Made by a program: the position numbers and the translations under genes. Shown here in pieces: positions 8,920-16,532 of a stretch of 34,766 nucleotides of DNA (its first letter is position 1; the number at the start of each line of letters is the position of its first letter). The notes beneath the pieces are model-generated. The model made no database searches and was not told the DNA's origin. It saw only the letters and a list, made by a program, of their open reading frames with translations. Where the stretch lies: positions 1-34,766 of the forward strand of contig WGDE01000014.1 in NCBI GenBank assembly GCA_015493385.1, read 5' to 3'. Source of the stretch: Phycisphaerae bacterium (lineage in GTDB: Bacteria; Planctomycetota; Phycisphaerae; Sedimentisphaerales; Sedimentisphaeraceae).

Positions 8920-10548
8920 CTAATTATTAAACTTTGCGAGAGCAATTTCTATTCTAGAGATAGTTTTGTCTTTTCCTACAATCTCTACCGTATCAAATAT
9001 TGCTGGGCTAATTGTTGACCCGCTAAGTGCTATGCGCAGCGGTTGAGCAATTTTGCCAAGCCCAATCTCTTTCTCTTTACTGATGCCACGCAAGAGCTTC
9101 TCAATTGTTTGTGCAGAAAAATCCTCAAGCTTGCCGAGCTCTTCTTTTAGCATCTCTAGGACCCTGCAACCCTCGTTGTCATTTTTGAGCAGTACTTTTT
9201 TGACCGCCTTCTCGTCGAACTCTATTTCACTATCCTCAAAGAAAAATAGCAAGCATTTACTCTCAATATCTCTTAGAGTTTTTGCCCCTTTGTTTAGCTC
9301 TATCAATCTCTCCAGTAAAGCATCATCTGCAGCTAACATAGGACTATTGTTTAGCTCTAAGAATCTGCGCATATGGGGAACTAGCTTAGCAGAGTCCATT
9401 CTTGAGATATGTTCCATATTGAATGACGAGAGTTTATTGCGGTCGAAGAAGCTGTTAGCCTTGTTTAGCCTTTTCTCGTCGAACGCCTCTACCAATTCAT
9501 CCAAACTCATAATCTCACGCTCATCTCCTGGGTTCCAACCGAGCAGGGCAGTGAAGTTGACTAGAGCTTCTGGAATATAGCCGCTCTTAATAAAATCAAC
9601 TACATTGATCTCAGGCAAATCGATGCCAATAAAATCTGCGATGGCGTTTATCGAGGCCTCATCTGGAGTTGTTTTCTTCTTTAGGAAAGACTCTAGATCT
9701 TCGATAGAGATATTGCCAGCCTTAGCTATAGAGGCTTCATCTATGTCTGTGGTCGCCTTAATGGCTTTGCGCAGAGTATTTGGACGTTCTCTCTTTGAGA
9801 GCTTACCTCCATTATCACTAACCGTTATAGACATATGGGCGTATTCTGGAGTTCTAAAGCCAAGTGCTTCTTGTAGGCATTGGTGTCCTGGAGTATTCAT
9901 CAAATGCTCTTGTCCACGCATTACGTGGGTTACGCCCATAAGCTCGTCATCAACGACTACCGCAAAGTGATAGGTTGGAAATCCGTCTGATTTTTCAATT
10001 ATAAAGTCTGCGATTTCTTCTGGAGCGAATGTTACCTCGCCACGAATAATATCCTTGATGACAATTGGCTTATCTTGTGGAACTGCAAAACGCACAGTTA
10101 CAGGCTTGCCTTGAGATTTTGCAGCTTCTACGTCTGCTTTGGTGGGCAGGGTTTCTGGTCTGCGGTAAATGAAGCTCTTTTTCTCTTTTTCTGCCTTTTG
10201 TCTCATTGCGGCAAGCTCTTCTGCTGTATCAAAGCAGTAGTAGGCCTTGCCTTCGTCTAGGAGCTGCTTCATATATTTGTCATATATTTCTCGCCTTTGG
10301 CTTTGGAGGTATGGAGCGTTTGGACCGCCAACTTCTGGCCCCTCATCCCAGTCTAGCCCTAGCCAGCGCAGATCATCGATAACCTGTTGCATTGCGGTTG
10401 GAGTGTTGCGTTTTTGATCCGTATCTTCAATACGAAGAATGAATTTTCCGCCCATCTTACGAGCAAGTAGCCAGTTAAACAGAGCGGTTCTTGCTCCTCC
10501 AATATGTAGGTAGCCAGTTGGTGACGGGGCGAATCTAGTAATAACCAT
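8920..10548 (-). CDS. gltX: glutamyl-tRNA synthetase (with insert after KLSKR)
   Basis: A class I aminoacyl-tRNA synthetase of 542 residues that charges tRNA-Glu (possibly also other acceptors). The N-terminus VITRFAPSPTGYLHIGGART carries the HIGH-like motif at about 15-18, and the second signature KLSKR is at 249-253. Where typical bacterial enzymes go almost directly into the helical domain, this one has roughly 60 extra charged residues (about 254-315) before SGYIPEALVNFTALLGWNPGD. The track's start adds 22 residues; I choose the ATG at 10548 because AGGA lies just upstream and the family begins here. It is divergent from glnS across 178 bases and followed by the PfkB kinase. Confidence 0.95.
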   Translation of the reverse strand: MVITRFAPSPTGYLHIGGARTALFNWLLARKMGGKFILRIEDTDQKRNTPTAMQQVIDDLRWLGLDWDEGPEVGGPNAPYLQSQRREIYDKYMKQLLDEGKAYYCFDTAEELAAMRQKAEKEKKSFIYRRPETLPTKADVEAAKSQGKPVTVRFAVPQDKPIVIKDIIRGEVTFAPEEIADFIIEKSDGFPTYHFAVVVDDELMGVTHVMRGQEHLMNTPGHQCLQEALGFRTPEYAHMSITVSDNGGKLSKRERPNTLRKAIKATTDIDEASIAKAGNISIEDLESFLKKKTTPDEASINAIADFIGIDLPEINVVDFIKSGYIPEALVNFTALLGWNPGDEREIMSLDELVEAFDEKRLNKANSFFDRNKLSSFNMEHISRMDSAKLVPHMRRFLELNNSPMLAADDALLERLIELNKGAKTLRDIESKCLLFFFEDSEIEFDEKAVKKVLLKNDNEGCRVLEMLKEELGKLEDFSAQTIEKLLRGISKEKEIGLGKIAQPLRIALSGSTISPAIFDTVEIVGKDKTISRIEIALAKFNN

Positions 10549-10657
10549 GTGTTTCCTCATAAAAGTTGTATTGTTTAACCCCATAACTCTAAGCCAGATA
10601 AGGCTTAAAGTCAAGTGGCGGCATGTGAATAATATTGGTTTAATATTCTCAATTTTC

Positions 10658-10666
10658 TGTTATAAT
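10658..10666 (+). promoter_or_regulatory. extended -10 promoter for glnS
   Basis: TGTTATAAT is a perfect extended -10 element (TG-N-TATAAT), giving a start site near 10673 and a leader of about 55 bases. No good -35 box is present (TTGGTT upstream is badly spaced), which is normal for extended -10 promoters. It lies in the gap shared with the divergent gltX. Confidence 0.5.
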
Positions 10667-10726
10667 CACGCCCTCTAGAGTCCCTTGACTATTAAAAAAA
10701 TACTATCGTTGTATTGAGGTATAATT

Positions 10727-12466
10727 ATGGCTAATGAGTCACAGACAAATAAATCAGATGAAGTTCAAAAAGATTTCATTCGTGATATAATCTCTAAAGA
10801 AGTTGCCCAATCAAATGGGAAAATGCAGGTTCACACACGCTTTCCCCCAGAACCAAACGGCTACCTTCATATTGGCCATGCAAAAAGTATATGCCTTAAT
10901 TTTGGCTTAGCTAAAGATTTTGGTGGTATTTGTAATCTTCGTTTTGACGATACCAATCCAGCAAAAGAGGAAGATGAGTATGTCAATTCTATCATTGAAG
11001 ATGTTAAGTGGCTAGGCTGGGATTGGGGCGAGAATCTTTTCTTCGCATCTGACTATTTTGATAAGATGTACGAGCTTGCTAAAGAGCTTATTCGCGCAGG
11101 TAAAGCGTATGTTTGCGACCTTGGTATAGAAGAGACGCGCAGGTTGCGTGGAACTCTCACAGAGGCCGGTACAAATAGCCCGTTTAGGGATAGGAGTGTT
11201 GAGGAAAACCTAGAGCTATTCGAGAAGATGAAGAATGGTGATTTTCCAGACGGTTCAAAAGTTCTTCGCGCAAAGATTGATATGGCATCGTCGAACATGA
11301 ACATGCGCGACCCAGTTATGTATCGAATCTTACATGCGACTCATCATAGAACGGGTGATAAGTGGTGTATTTACCCAATGTACGACTGGGCGCATGGACT
11401 AGAAGATTCGTTTGAGGGGATTACCCACTCAGTCTGTACGCTAGAATTTGAAGATCATAGGCCATTGTACGATTGGTTCATTGAGCAACTTGGAATTCAT
11501 CATCCACAGCAGATTGAGTTTGCAAGACTCAACCTAACCTACACTGTTATGAGCAAGAGAAAACTCCTTAACCTTGTTGAGCAAAATTATGTTAGCGGTT
11601 GGGACGACCCACGTATGCCGACAATCTCTGGCTTGAGGCGCAGAGGTTTCTCTCCAGAGGCTATCCGCGAATTCTGCAGAGTTATTGGTGTTAACAAGCA
11701 AAACTCCTGTGTCGATTATGCACTGCTTGAGCATTGTCTACGCAAAGATCTCAATATAACATCCAATAGAGTTATGGCTGTTCTCGATCCGCTTAAGATT
11801 GTCATTACTAACTTCCCTGATGAAGGAGTTGAGGATCTTGAGGCTGTCAATAATCCAGAAGACGCATCTCAAGGTTCAAGAAAGGTACCTTTCTCTAAAG
11901 AGCTCTACATTGAGCGTGAGGATTTTATGGAAGAGCCTCCTAAAAAGTTCTTCCGTCTTGCTCCTGGTAGAGAAGTGCGTCTGCGCTACGCATACTTTAT
12001 AACCTGCAATGAAGTTATCAAAGACAATACAGGTAAAATAATTGAGCTGCGCTGTACATTTGACCCTCAAACAAGAGGCGGAGATGCACCAGATGGCAGA
12101 AAAGTTAAATCGACATTGCACTGGGTTTCTGCCGAGCATGCGATAGATGCCGTGGTAAATATCTACGATCATCTATTCATCAAAGAGAACCCTGAAAAGG
12201 TGTCAAAAAAGGGCGATTTTACTGATAATATAAACAAGGATTCTCTAAAGACGGTTAACTGTAAACTTGAGCCATACCTTGCGAATGTGAAACCGTATGA
12301 AAGATTACAGTTTGAGAGATTGGGCTACTTTTGCTGTGATAAAGATTCAACCCCAGACAACATTATATTTAATAAGACGGTAGGCTTGAAAGATATGTGG
12401 GCAAAAATCCTTAAACAAAAACAAAATCAAGCCAAGCAGAAACAGCAGAAGAAGAACAAAAATTAA
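10727..12466 (+). CDS. glnS: glutaminyl-tRNA synthetase
   Basis: A 579-residue class I synthetase that charges tRNA-Gln directly with glutamine. It has [19 protein letters not shown] with HIGH at 48-51, [17 protein letters not shown], and the KMSKS-equivalent VMSKRKL at 275-278. A C-terminal anticodon-binding beta-barrel region (about 340-550) follows. It is about 25 residues longer than the E. coli enzyme, mostly from an N-terminal extension and a Lys/Gln-rich basic tail of about 20 residues. The start has GAGGT nine bases upstream. Its presence implies this organism need not rely on the GatCAB transamidation route for Gln-tRNA, although that route cannot be excluded from one window. It is head-to-head with gltX, its paralogue. 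Confidence 0.96.
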   Translation: MANESQTNKSDEVQKDFIRDIISKEVAQSNGKMQVHTRFPPEPNGYLHIGHAKSICLNFGLAKDFGGICNLRFDDTNPAKEEDEYVNSIIEDVKWLGWDWGENLFFASDYFDKMYELAKELIRAGKAYVCDLGIEETRRLRGTLTEAGTNSPFRDRSVEENLELFEKMKNGDFPDGSKVLRAKIDMASSNMNMRDPVMYRILHATHHRTGDKWCIYPMYDWAHGLEDSFEGITHSVCTLEFEDHRPLYDWFIEQLGIHHPQQIEFARLNLTYTVMSKRKLLNLVEQNYVSGWDDPRMPTISGLRRRGFSPEAIREFCRVIGVNKQNSCVDYALLEHCLRKDLNITSNRVMAVLDPLKIVITNFPDEGVEDLEAVNNPEDASQGSRKVPFSKELYIEREDFMEEPPKKFFRLAPGREVRLRYAYFITCNEVIKDNTGKIIELRCTFDPQTRGGDAPDGRKVKSTLHWVSAEHAIDAVVNIYDHLFIKENPEKVSKKGDFTDNINKDSLKTVNCKLEPYLANVKPYERLQFERLGYFCCDKDSTPDNIIFNKTVGLKDMWAKILKQKQNQAKQKQQKKNKN

Positions 12467-12506
12467 CTGCTTTAACGCAATTAAAGGAATTATTCATTGG
12501 TAGTAC

Positions 12507-12526
12507 GGGCGTATTGCAATACGCCC
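12507..12526. repeat. perfect 20-bp palindrome at the left edge of the RAYT-like scar
   Basis: GGGCGTATTGCAATACGCCC is its own reverse complement over all 20 bases. It begins 41 bases after the glnS stop and directly abuts the transposase-like fragment. It is GC-rich compared with its surroundings. Palindromes of this kind are typical dispersed extragenic (REP-like) repeats; copies outside the window cannot be seen. Confidence 0.75.
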
Positions 12527-12545
12527 CAACGGAATATATTATTGA

Positions 12546-12616
12546 TAATCCCGTGAAATGGCAAAATGATGAATTAAATGGCAGCAACGAAAATATTGCA
12601 ATGGAATCGCAGGCAG
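12546..12616 (+). repeat. dispersed repeat, copy A
   Basis: This 71-base stretch matches 20471-20540 with eight substitutions and one single-base gap, by hand alignment (about 87% identity). Shared blocks include CCGTGAAATGGCAAAAT and AATGGAATCG. The differences are mostly transitions, with copy B the more AT-rich, as expected of a non-coding relic drifting towards AT. Confidence 0.8.
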
Positions 12617-12639
12617 GTTACGAGGACACTAGTCAAGCC

Positions 12640-12680
12640 GGGACTGGTACAACCGGCTTTCAGCCGAACGTACCAGTCCC
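12640..12680. repeat. 41-bp two-tier perfect hairpin (REP-like)
   Basis: Outer arms GGGACTGGTAC / GTACCAGTCCC (11 bp, perfect) enclose a symmetric AAC/AAC internal loop. Inside that are a second perfect stem CGGCT / AGCCG and a TTC loop. The complete symmetry and high GC in an AT-rich region suggest a folded RNA or DNA element rather than protein constraint. A following TTTTAC could give weak termination of glnS transcripts. Confidence 0.8.
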
Positions 12681-12731
12681 AGTTTTACAACCACCACTAA
12701 AAATAGAACCGTTGAAATAGGAGAACTTGTT

Positions 12732-12920
12732 ATGCTTTGTGATATCATAAATGCAGAATATATAGAAGGCTACAAGTTAAAGGTTGTATTTGAGAACAAT
12801 AAGCAGGGAGTAGTCGATTTTTCTAGTTATATTGGTAAAGGCGGCGTCTTTGATAAATTTATAGATATTGATTTCTTTCTAACCGTACACATTGCCTTTG
12901 GCATCAACGAATACGTTTGA
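12732..12920 (+). pseudogene. truncated DUF2442-family protein
   Basis: A 62-residue frame with a good ribosome site (AGGAGA seven bases before ATG). The first 45 residues look like DUF2442: YKLKVVFENN, GVVDFSSYIGKGGVFDKF. In the family the next segment normally continues to a 'GTIxWPNGxDI' ending at about 75-90 residues. Here the frame instead runs into LTVHIAFGINEYV, which is the antisense of the end of the neighbouring zinc-ribbon gene. The C-terminal half is therefore missing. DUF2442 proteins are small, of unknown function, and often found beside DUF4160 proteins in pairs that look like toxin-antitoxin modules; no partner remains here. It lies 11 bases after the RAYT-like scar, which may have caused the truncation. 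Confidence 0.6.
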
Positions 12921-13070
12921 CTTTAGTGATTTGGACTTTGAGATGGCTCTATCCAGCTCGGGCATTCTAAATAATCCCGAGCATTTGCGGCATTGGCAAA
13001 GCTTGCCTTGGAGCTGTTTGTCAACATTGAATTCTTTGTAGCAGTGAGGGCATTTGGCTTTAATTATCAT
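12879..13070 (-). CDS. small zinc-ribbon protein (MJ0042-like finger)
   Basis: A 63-residue protein with paired CPHC (residues 7-10) and CRKC (about 27-30) knuckles spaced like the MJ0042-type zinc ribbon, preceded by MIIKAK. The second half (KSKSLKSNVFVDAKGNVYG) is basic and probably flexible. Function is unknown; such fingers occur as stand-alone proteins or N-terminal tags. A weak purine run (GAGAAAAAG) precedes the ATG. It lies 91 bases downstream of the TSUP gene on the same strand. Its last 42 bases overlap the 3' end of the truncated DUF2442 frame on the opposite strand. Confidence 0.65.
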   Translation of the reverse strand: MIIKAKCPHCYKEFNVDKQLQGKLCQCRKCSGLFRMPELDRAISKSKSLKSNVFVDAKGNVYG

Positions 13071-13161
13071 CTTTTTCTCACATGTTGACTTAATATAGAA
13101 TAAAAATAAATAAAACTGTAGTGGCTATCCCTTGTGGTTGTCCAATCCATTGCGTTTGCTA

Positions 13162-13551
13162 TTAATTAGAAAGTATCATTTTCAGAGAGATTATTAGTAG
13201 CATGATACCGAAAATTCTCTTGAGAGTTGATGCGTCTATGTTTGTTGCAATTTTACTTCCGAGCAAACCGCCAATAAAGAAGCCCGCGCTTAGTAAAAGG
13301 GCAATTTTCCAATTGATGTGTCCGGTTTTGTGATATTGCATTACGGCTAGAAAAGTAACCGGTGGAAGCATCATCGCCAAAGTTGTTCCCTGCGCCAGAT
13401 GTTGGTCAAATCCAAGAGCAAAAACAAGGATTGGAATCACAACTACAGCGCCGCCAATTCCTAATAGACCGCTTACTGTACCGGTAAACAATCCTAAGGT
13501 AATGACCAATGCGAGGCCTATATTGGGGTTTGTGCTAAGTAAGTTAGGCAT
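13162..13551 (-). CDS. half-size TSUP/TauE-SafE-family membrane transporter
   Basis: A membrane protein of about 129 residues with four hydrophobic segments. The signature GLLGIGGAVVVIPILV in the first half is the TSUP glycine-rich motif, followed by GTTLAMMLPPVTFLAV and FIGGLLGSKIA. Classical members have two such repeats in about 250 residues; this has one, so a dimer is the likely working unit. The family moves sulfite, taurine or other organosulfur anions, but the substrate here is unknown. I start at the ATG at 13551, whose ATGCCTAA overlaps the trpC stop by eight bases. AAGGAG lies about ten bases upstream inside trpC, which implies translational coupling. The track's longer start would lie inside trpC. 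Confidence 0.8.
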   Translation of the reverse strand: MPNLLSTNPNIGLALVITLGLFTGTVSGLLGIGGAVVVIPILVFALGFDQHLAQGTTLAMMLPPVTFLAVMQYHKTGHINWKIALLLSAGFFIGGLLGSKIATNIDASTLKRIFGIMLLIISLKMILSN

Positions 13552-14353
13552 TTCCGAAGAGCTCCTTAAATTTGGCGGCGATATCTTCATTCCTGCAGAG
13601 AGTCTCTCCGATTAATACGCCACCAATTTCGAGATTGATTAGCCTCTCTACATCAATTCGTGTTTTAATTCCACTCTCAGCTACCAATCTATTCTTGTTG
13701 TCAACAAACCCGCTGATATGCGCAGTGTTCTCAATATCAACAGTCATTGTTTTTAGGTTTCTGTTATTTATGCCAAGAAGAGTTTTTGTCTTACTCGATA
13801 TATCAATTAGATCTTTTATCGCAAGTAAAGATTCTAAAGTATGAACCTCTACAAGCACCCCAAGCGTTAGGCTATGGGCTAGATTGAGTAGTTCTATGAG
13901 CTCGCCAACACTAAGAGCTTCTGCTATCAATAATATTGCATCAGCATGATTTGCCCTAGCCTCATATACTTGGTATGGCTCAACGATAAAATCTTTACGC
14001 ATAACAGGGCAATCAACCACTGCCTTTACCTGCGAGAGAAACTCGAGCTTGCCTTGAAAGTATTTCTCATCAGTCAACACACTAATTGCATCAGCACCGC
14101 AATCATTGTATATCTTGGCTATTGCTGCTGGGTCGAAATCACTGCGAATAATGCCAGCAGATGGGGACGCTTTTTTTACCTCAGCAATAACGTTTATACC
14201 ACGCGAGTTTTTCTTCGATATTGCCTTGGCAAAGTCTCTGCATTTTGGCAAAGACTTAATCTTTTCAATTAATTCGTCTTGGCTCACACGCTCTTGATGC
14301 TTGGCGATTTCAAATTGTTTATCAGCTATGATTTTATCTAGAATTGTTGCCAC
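13544..14353 (-). CDS. trpC: indole-3-glycerol phosphate synthase
   Basis: A 269-residue TIM-barrel enzyme that closes CdRP to indole-3-glycerol phosphate in tryptophan synthesis. The active-site set is visible in order: AEVKKASPSAG (Glu, Lys, Ser), MRKDFIVEPYQ (Lys, Glu), LVEVH (Glu), GINNRNL (Asn) and AESGI (Ser). The start is GTG at 14353 with GGAG five bases upstream; this GGAG overlaps the stop region of the DUF1844 gene, only two bases away. No other trp gene is in the window, so it is dispersed from the rest of the pathway. It is co-transcribed with smpB and DUF1844 upstream and the TSUP gene downstream. Confidence 0.95.
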   Translation of the reverse strand: MATILDKIIADKQFEIAKHQERVSQDELIEKIKSLPKCRDFAKAISKKNSRGINVIAEVKKASPSAGIIRSDFDPAAIAKIYNDCGADAISVLTDEKYFQGKLEFLSQVKAVVDCPVMRKDFIVEPYQVYEARANHADAILLIAEALSVGELIELLNLAHSLTLGVLVEVHTLESLLAIKDLIDISSKTKTLLGINNRNLKTMTVDIENTAHISGFVDNKNRLVAESGIKTRIDVERLINLEIGGVLIGETLCRNEDIAAKFKELFGNA

Positions 14354-14355
14354 GG

Positions 14356-14751
14356 CTACTCCGTTTTTTTCTTATCGCTTCCACCTTTAGAAGCAGATGA
14401 AATCTGAACAAATATCATTCTTAGCTGATTTAGCGAGCTGTTTAGCAGATTAGCCTCGCCACCCATGAGATTTCCTTTTGTCTTTTCTTCAAGCGTTTCT
14501 AGAAGATCGATATTGTACTTGGCAATTGCGAGGTCAACCTTAACATTGTCCTCTTCTCCTGGAGGAGCAATTAACCCAAGAGCAAACATTGCCTGCGTAG
14601 CTAGCATATTTATCAAGCCAGAGATATCCGCTTTTGGTAACTCTTTTGGAGCATCATCTTCCTTCTTTATCTCTGCAGCGAGTTTTTCTTTCTCTGTCTG
14701 TGCTTGTTTCTTCCAGTCTTCATCAATTATGATTTTTTTTTCGTCGCTCAT
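14356..14751 (-). CDS. DUF1844 family protein
   Basis: A 131-residue soluble, charged protein. The opening IIIDEDWKKQAQTEKEKL and the core GLINMLATQAMFALGLI are characteristic of DUF1844, followed by a helical region DLAIAKYNIDLLETLEEKTKGNL. The family is of unknown function and, as far as I know, is common in planctomycetes, other PVC bacteria and some other phyla. GAGGGAAT precedes the ATG. The neighbours are smpB upstream (38-base gap) and trpC downstream (two-base gap), so expression is probably coupled. It is one of the better taxonomic hints in the window. Confidence 0.85.
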   Translation of the reverse strand: MSDEKKIIIDEDWKKQAQTEKEKLAAEIKKEDDAPKELPKADISGLINMLATQAMFALGLIAPPGEEDNVKVDLAIAKYNIDLLETLEEKTKGNLMGGEANLLNSSLNQLRMIFVQISSASKGGSDKKKTE

Positions 14752-14789
14752 AATAAATTCCCTCTTTATGGTTATTGTATTGAATGTGT

Positions 14790-15281
14790 TTAATGTCTGT
14801 AAGACTTCATGCTTCTTTCAAGGTCTCGTTTTTGATCTTTGTCTCGTATCGATGCGCGTTTGTCGTGCGTTTGCTTTCCCTTTGCAAGGGCGATTTCTAG
14901 TTTTGCCAAACCTCTTGAGTTAAAGTAGATACGCAGTGGCACAAGAGTGAATCCACGCTGGTCGAGTTTGGCTGTTAGTTTCTTTATCTGCGCTTTATGT
15001 AGAAGGAGCTTGCGATCTCGTGATATATCGTGATTGTTGTAGGTTGCCTCCTTGTATTGTTCTATCTTTGCGCCAACAAGCAAGCACTCACCGCGCACAA
15101 TCTTCGCGTATGCTCCGTTTAAATCAGCATTACCAAGCCGCAGACTTTTTACCTCGCTACCGGTCAGAGATAGCCCAGTCTCAACCTTTTCAAGAATTAG
15201 ATAATCGTGAAAAGCCTTCTTGTTACGAATCTGAGGCGCATTATTCTTTTTTTCTTCTTTCTTCTTTGCCATTGCCGCCAT
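14790..15281 (-). CDS. smpB: SsrA (tmRNA)-binding protein
   Basis: A protein of about 163 residues that binds tmRNA and brings it to stalled ribosomes for trans-translation. The family's motifs are all present: NKKAFHDYLILEKVETGL, LTGSEVKSLRLG, NGAYAKI, NNHDISRDRKLLLHK, FTLVPLRIYFNSRGLAKLEIALAKGKQTHDKR, and a basic tail. The track's start is a TTG; I prefer the ATG at 15281, or the one at 15272 (MAKKK). Neither has a clear Shine-Dalgarno sequence. It heads the minus-strand cluster with DUF1844 and trpC and is divergent from the flavin reductase. Confidence 0.95.
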   Translation of the reverse strand: MAAMAKKKEEKKNNAPQIRNKKAFHDYLILEKVETGLSLTGSEVKSLRLGNADLNGAYAKIVRGECLLVGAKIEQYKEATYNNHDISRDRKLLLHKAQIKKLTAKLDQRGFTLVPLRIYFNSRGLAKLEIALAKGKQTHDKRASIRDKDQKRDLERSMKSYRH

Positions 15282-15390
15282 AATAGCTGCGCATATATCT
15301 TTTTGCAAGTATCTTGTCTTAAGTTATTAGAGCTGTTAAGATAGCGAATAAGAGATTCTTATTAGAAGCCATCAATTGTGGAGGTTAACT

Positions 15391-15906
15391 ATGATAGATT
15401 ATGATGCTTTATTCGATTTGAGCTATAGTATTTGTGTTGTCGGGGCAAGTGATAATGGAAAGATAAATGCCTGTATTGTCAACACAGTGTTTCAAATTAC
15501 TCCCGATCCTGCTACGGTAGCTATTAGCGTGAATAAAGAAAACTTTACGCATGATATGATTAAAAACAGTGGTAATTTCTCAGTAAGCGTTGTTTCCCAA
15601 GATGCGCCGATGAGGGAATTTGCCCCATTTGGCTTTAAAAGTGGCAAGGATATAGATAAGTTTTCTGACGTAAAATATCGCCTTGGCAAAACAGGCTGCC
15701 CAATACTGCAAGAAAACATGACATGCTACATTGAGGTTGAAGTCATGGATACGCTAGATATTTATACGCATACGGTGTTTATTGGAAAAGTTGTAGCCGC
15801 TGAAAAAATAGATGACTCTGCCGTACCTATGACATATTCATATTACAGGGATATCAAGCACGGAAAGACACCCAAAAAGGCAACGACCTATCACGGTTCC
15901 GAGTAA
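15391..15906 (+). CDS. flavin reductase-like FMN-binding protein
   Basis: A 171-residue split-barrel flavoprotein. It starts DYDALFDLSYSICVVGA and continues KINACIVNTVFQITPDPATVAISVNKENFTH. This matches the flavin-reductase-like domain in which the 'n.m...vfq.s..P..v.vsv.k.n.t' strands bind FMN. Later NFSVSVVSQDAP and FIGKVVAAEKID fit as well. Close relatives occur in anaerobes fused to rubredoxin or as NADH:FMN oxidoreductases, so a role in electron transfer or O2 detoxification is plausible but unproven. The start is ATG 15391 with GGAGG six bases upstream; the TTG in the track is ignored. It is divergent from smpB. Confidence 0.85.
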   Translation: MIDYDALFDLSYSICVVGASDNGKINACIVNTVFQITPDPATVAISVNKENFTHDMIKNSGNFSVSVVSQDAPMREFAPFGFKSGKDIDKFSDVKYRLGKTGCPILQENMTCYIEVEVMDTLDIYTHTVFIGKVVAAEKIDDSAVPMTYSYYRDIKHGKTPKKATTYHGSE

Positions 15907-15910
15907 TTTT

Positions 15911-15940
15911 AACCGCAGATAAACATAGATAAACGCAGAT
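15911..15940. repeat. three imperfect 10-bp tandem repeats
   Basis: AACCGCAGAT, AAACATAGAT and AAACGCAGAT stand head-to-tail in the gap between two convergent genes. The unit resembles short extragenic repeats of the type 'aacgcagatgaacgcagat' that I recall from several bacterial genomes. No coding potential is seen. Confidence 0.55.
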
Positions 15941-15956
15941 GGAAAAAATGTAATGG

Positions 15957-16421
15957 TTATTTTAGAATCTTGAAGCTATACGGATATTTGTAGTCCTCAC
16001 CTTTGCTGGCGGCGACGGTTGCAAGAATACGAAAAATAGTATTTGCTAGAAGAACTATCATTATAATAGGCATACCGATTACAGTTAGAATTGACAATCC
16101 ACCACATATTATTAACACTGTCAGTTGGAAGTTTAGGGATTCTTTTCCTTGCTTGTCTAGGTACTCATCTTTGTCTTTATTGAGTAGCCAAATAACTAAT
16201 GGTCCAAGTATAATTGTAAAGATACCAAGTAAGTGACAAAGTAGAGCTAGATTTTTTGAGTCTTGGGATATCTGTGTTTTTTCTACTGGTTTCCCCACTA
16301 TCTTTTCTGCTGCCGTATCTACTTGCTCATTGGAGCTTTGGGGAGCTTGTTCTTGTTCAGAAGTATGGTCGTTAACATTGTTTTCTTGTTCAGGATTTAC
16401 ATTGTTCATTTCATCGCTCAT
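15957..16421 (-). CDS. DUF4870 (Tic20-like) membrane protein
   Basis: A 154-residue protein. The first 60 residues are hydrophilic and Asn/Gln/Glu-rich. The DUF4870 core follows: DSKNLALLCHLLGIFTIILG, then IWLLNKDKDEYLDKQGKESLNFQLT, two more membrane segments, and the closing KGEDYKYPYSFKILK. The family has three or four membrane helices and no established function. The start is placed at the ATG at 16421, where GGGAGA is seven bases upstream; the track's ATG is eight codons earlier and precedes this ribosome site. It lies 111 bases downstream of murA on the same strand. Confidence 0.85.
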   Translation of the reverse strand: MSDEMNNVNPEQENNVNDHTSEQEQAPQSSNEQVDTAAEKIVGKPVEKTQISQDSKNLALLCHLLGIFTIILGPLVIWLLNKDKDEYLDKQGKESLNFQLTVLIICGGLSILTVIGMPIIMIVLLANTIFRILATVAASKGEDYKYPYSFKILK

Positions 16422-16532
16422 TCTATTTCTCCCTAAAATACTCATATTAATTTAAATGTGCTATGTCTATTGTTTACATTAGAGATTATAATGTCAAGCT
16501 CTAACTTCTTGCAGATTTATGCCATGTGGTTG

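Larger units (their letters stand above)
12514..12720 (+). pseudogene. decayed fragment resembling the C-terminus of a REP-associated (RAYT/Y1) transposase
   Basis: A 68-codon open frame that begins at a TTG inside the palindrome at 12507, has no Shine-Dalgarno sequence, and is unlikely to be an intact gene. Its first part, EYIIDNPVKWQNDELN, resembles the 'reYI.nNP.kWe.De.N' ending of RAYT-type IS200-like transposases. The second part (FQPNVPVPVLQPP) is simply the translation of the hairpin at 12640-12680. The catalytic HUH motif and tyrosine are absent, so only a tail survives. A shared stretch occurs again at 20471-20540 with a one-base deletion and stops. I infer a transposase remnant caught between REP-like hairpins; a spurious ORF over a repeat is the alternative. 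Confidence 0.5.

Noticed and set aside
12514-12720. The 68-codon ORF as an intact protein-coding gene.
   Set aside because: It starts at a TTG inside a palindrome without a ribosome site, and its second half is the translation of a perfect hairpin; it is better explained as a relic.
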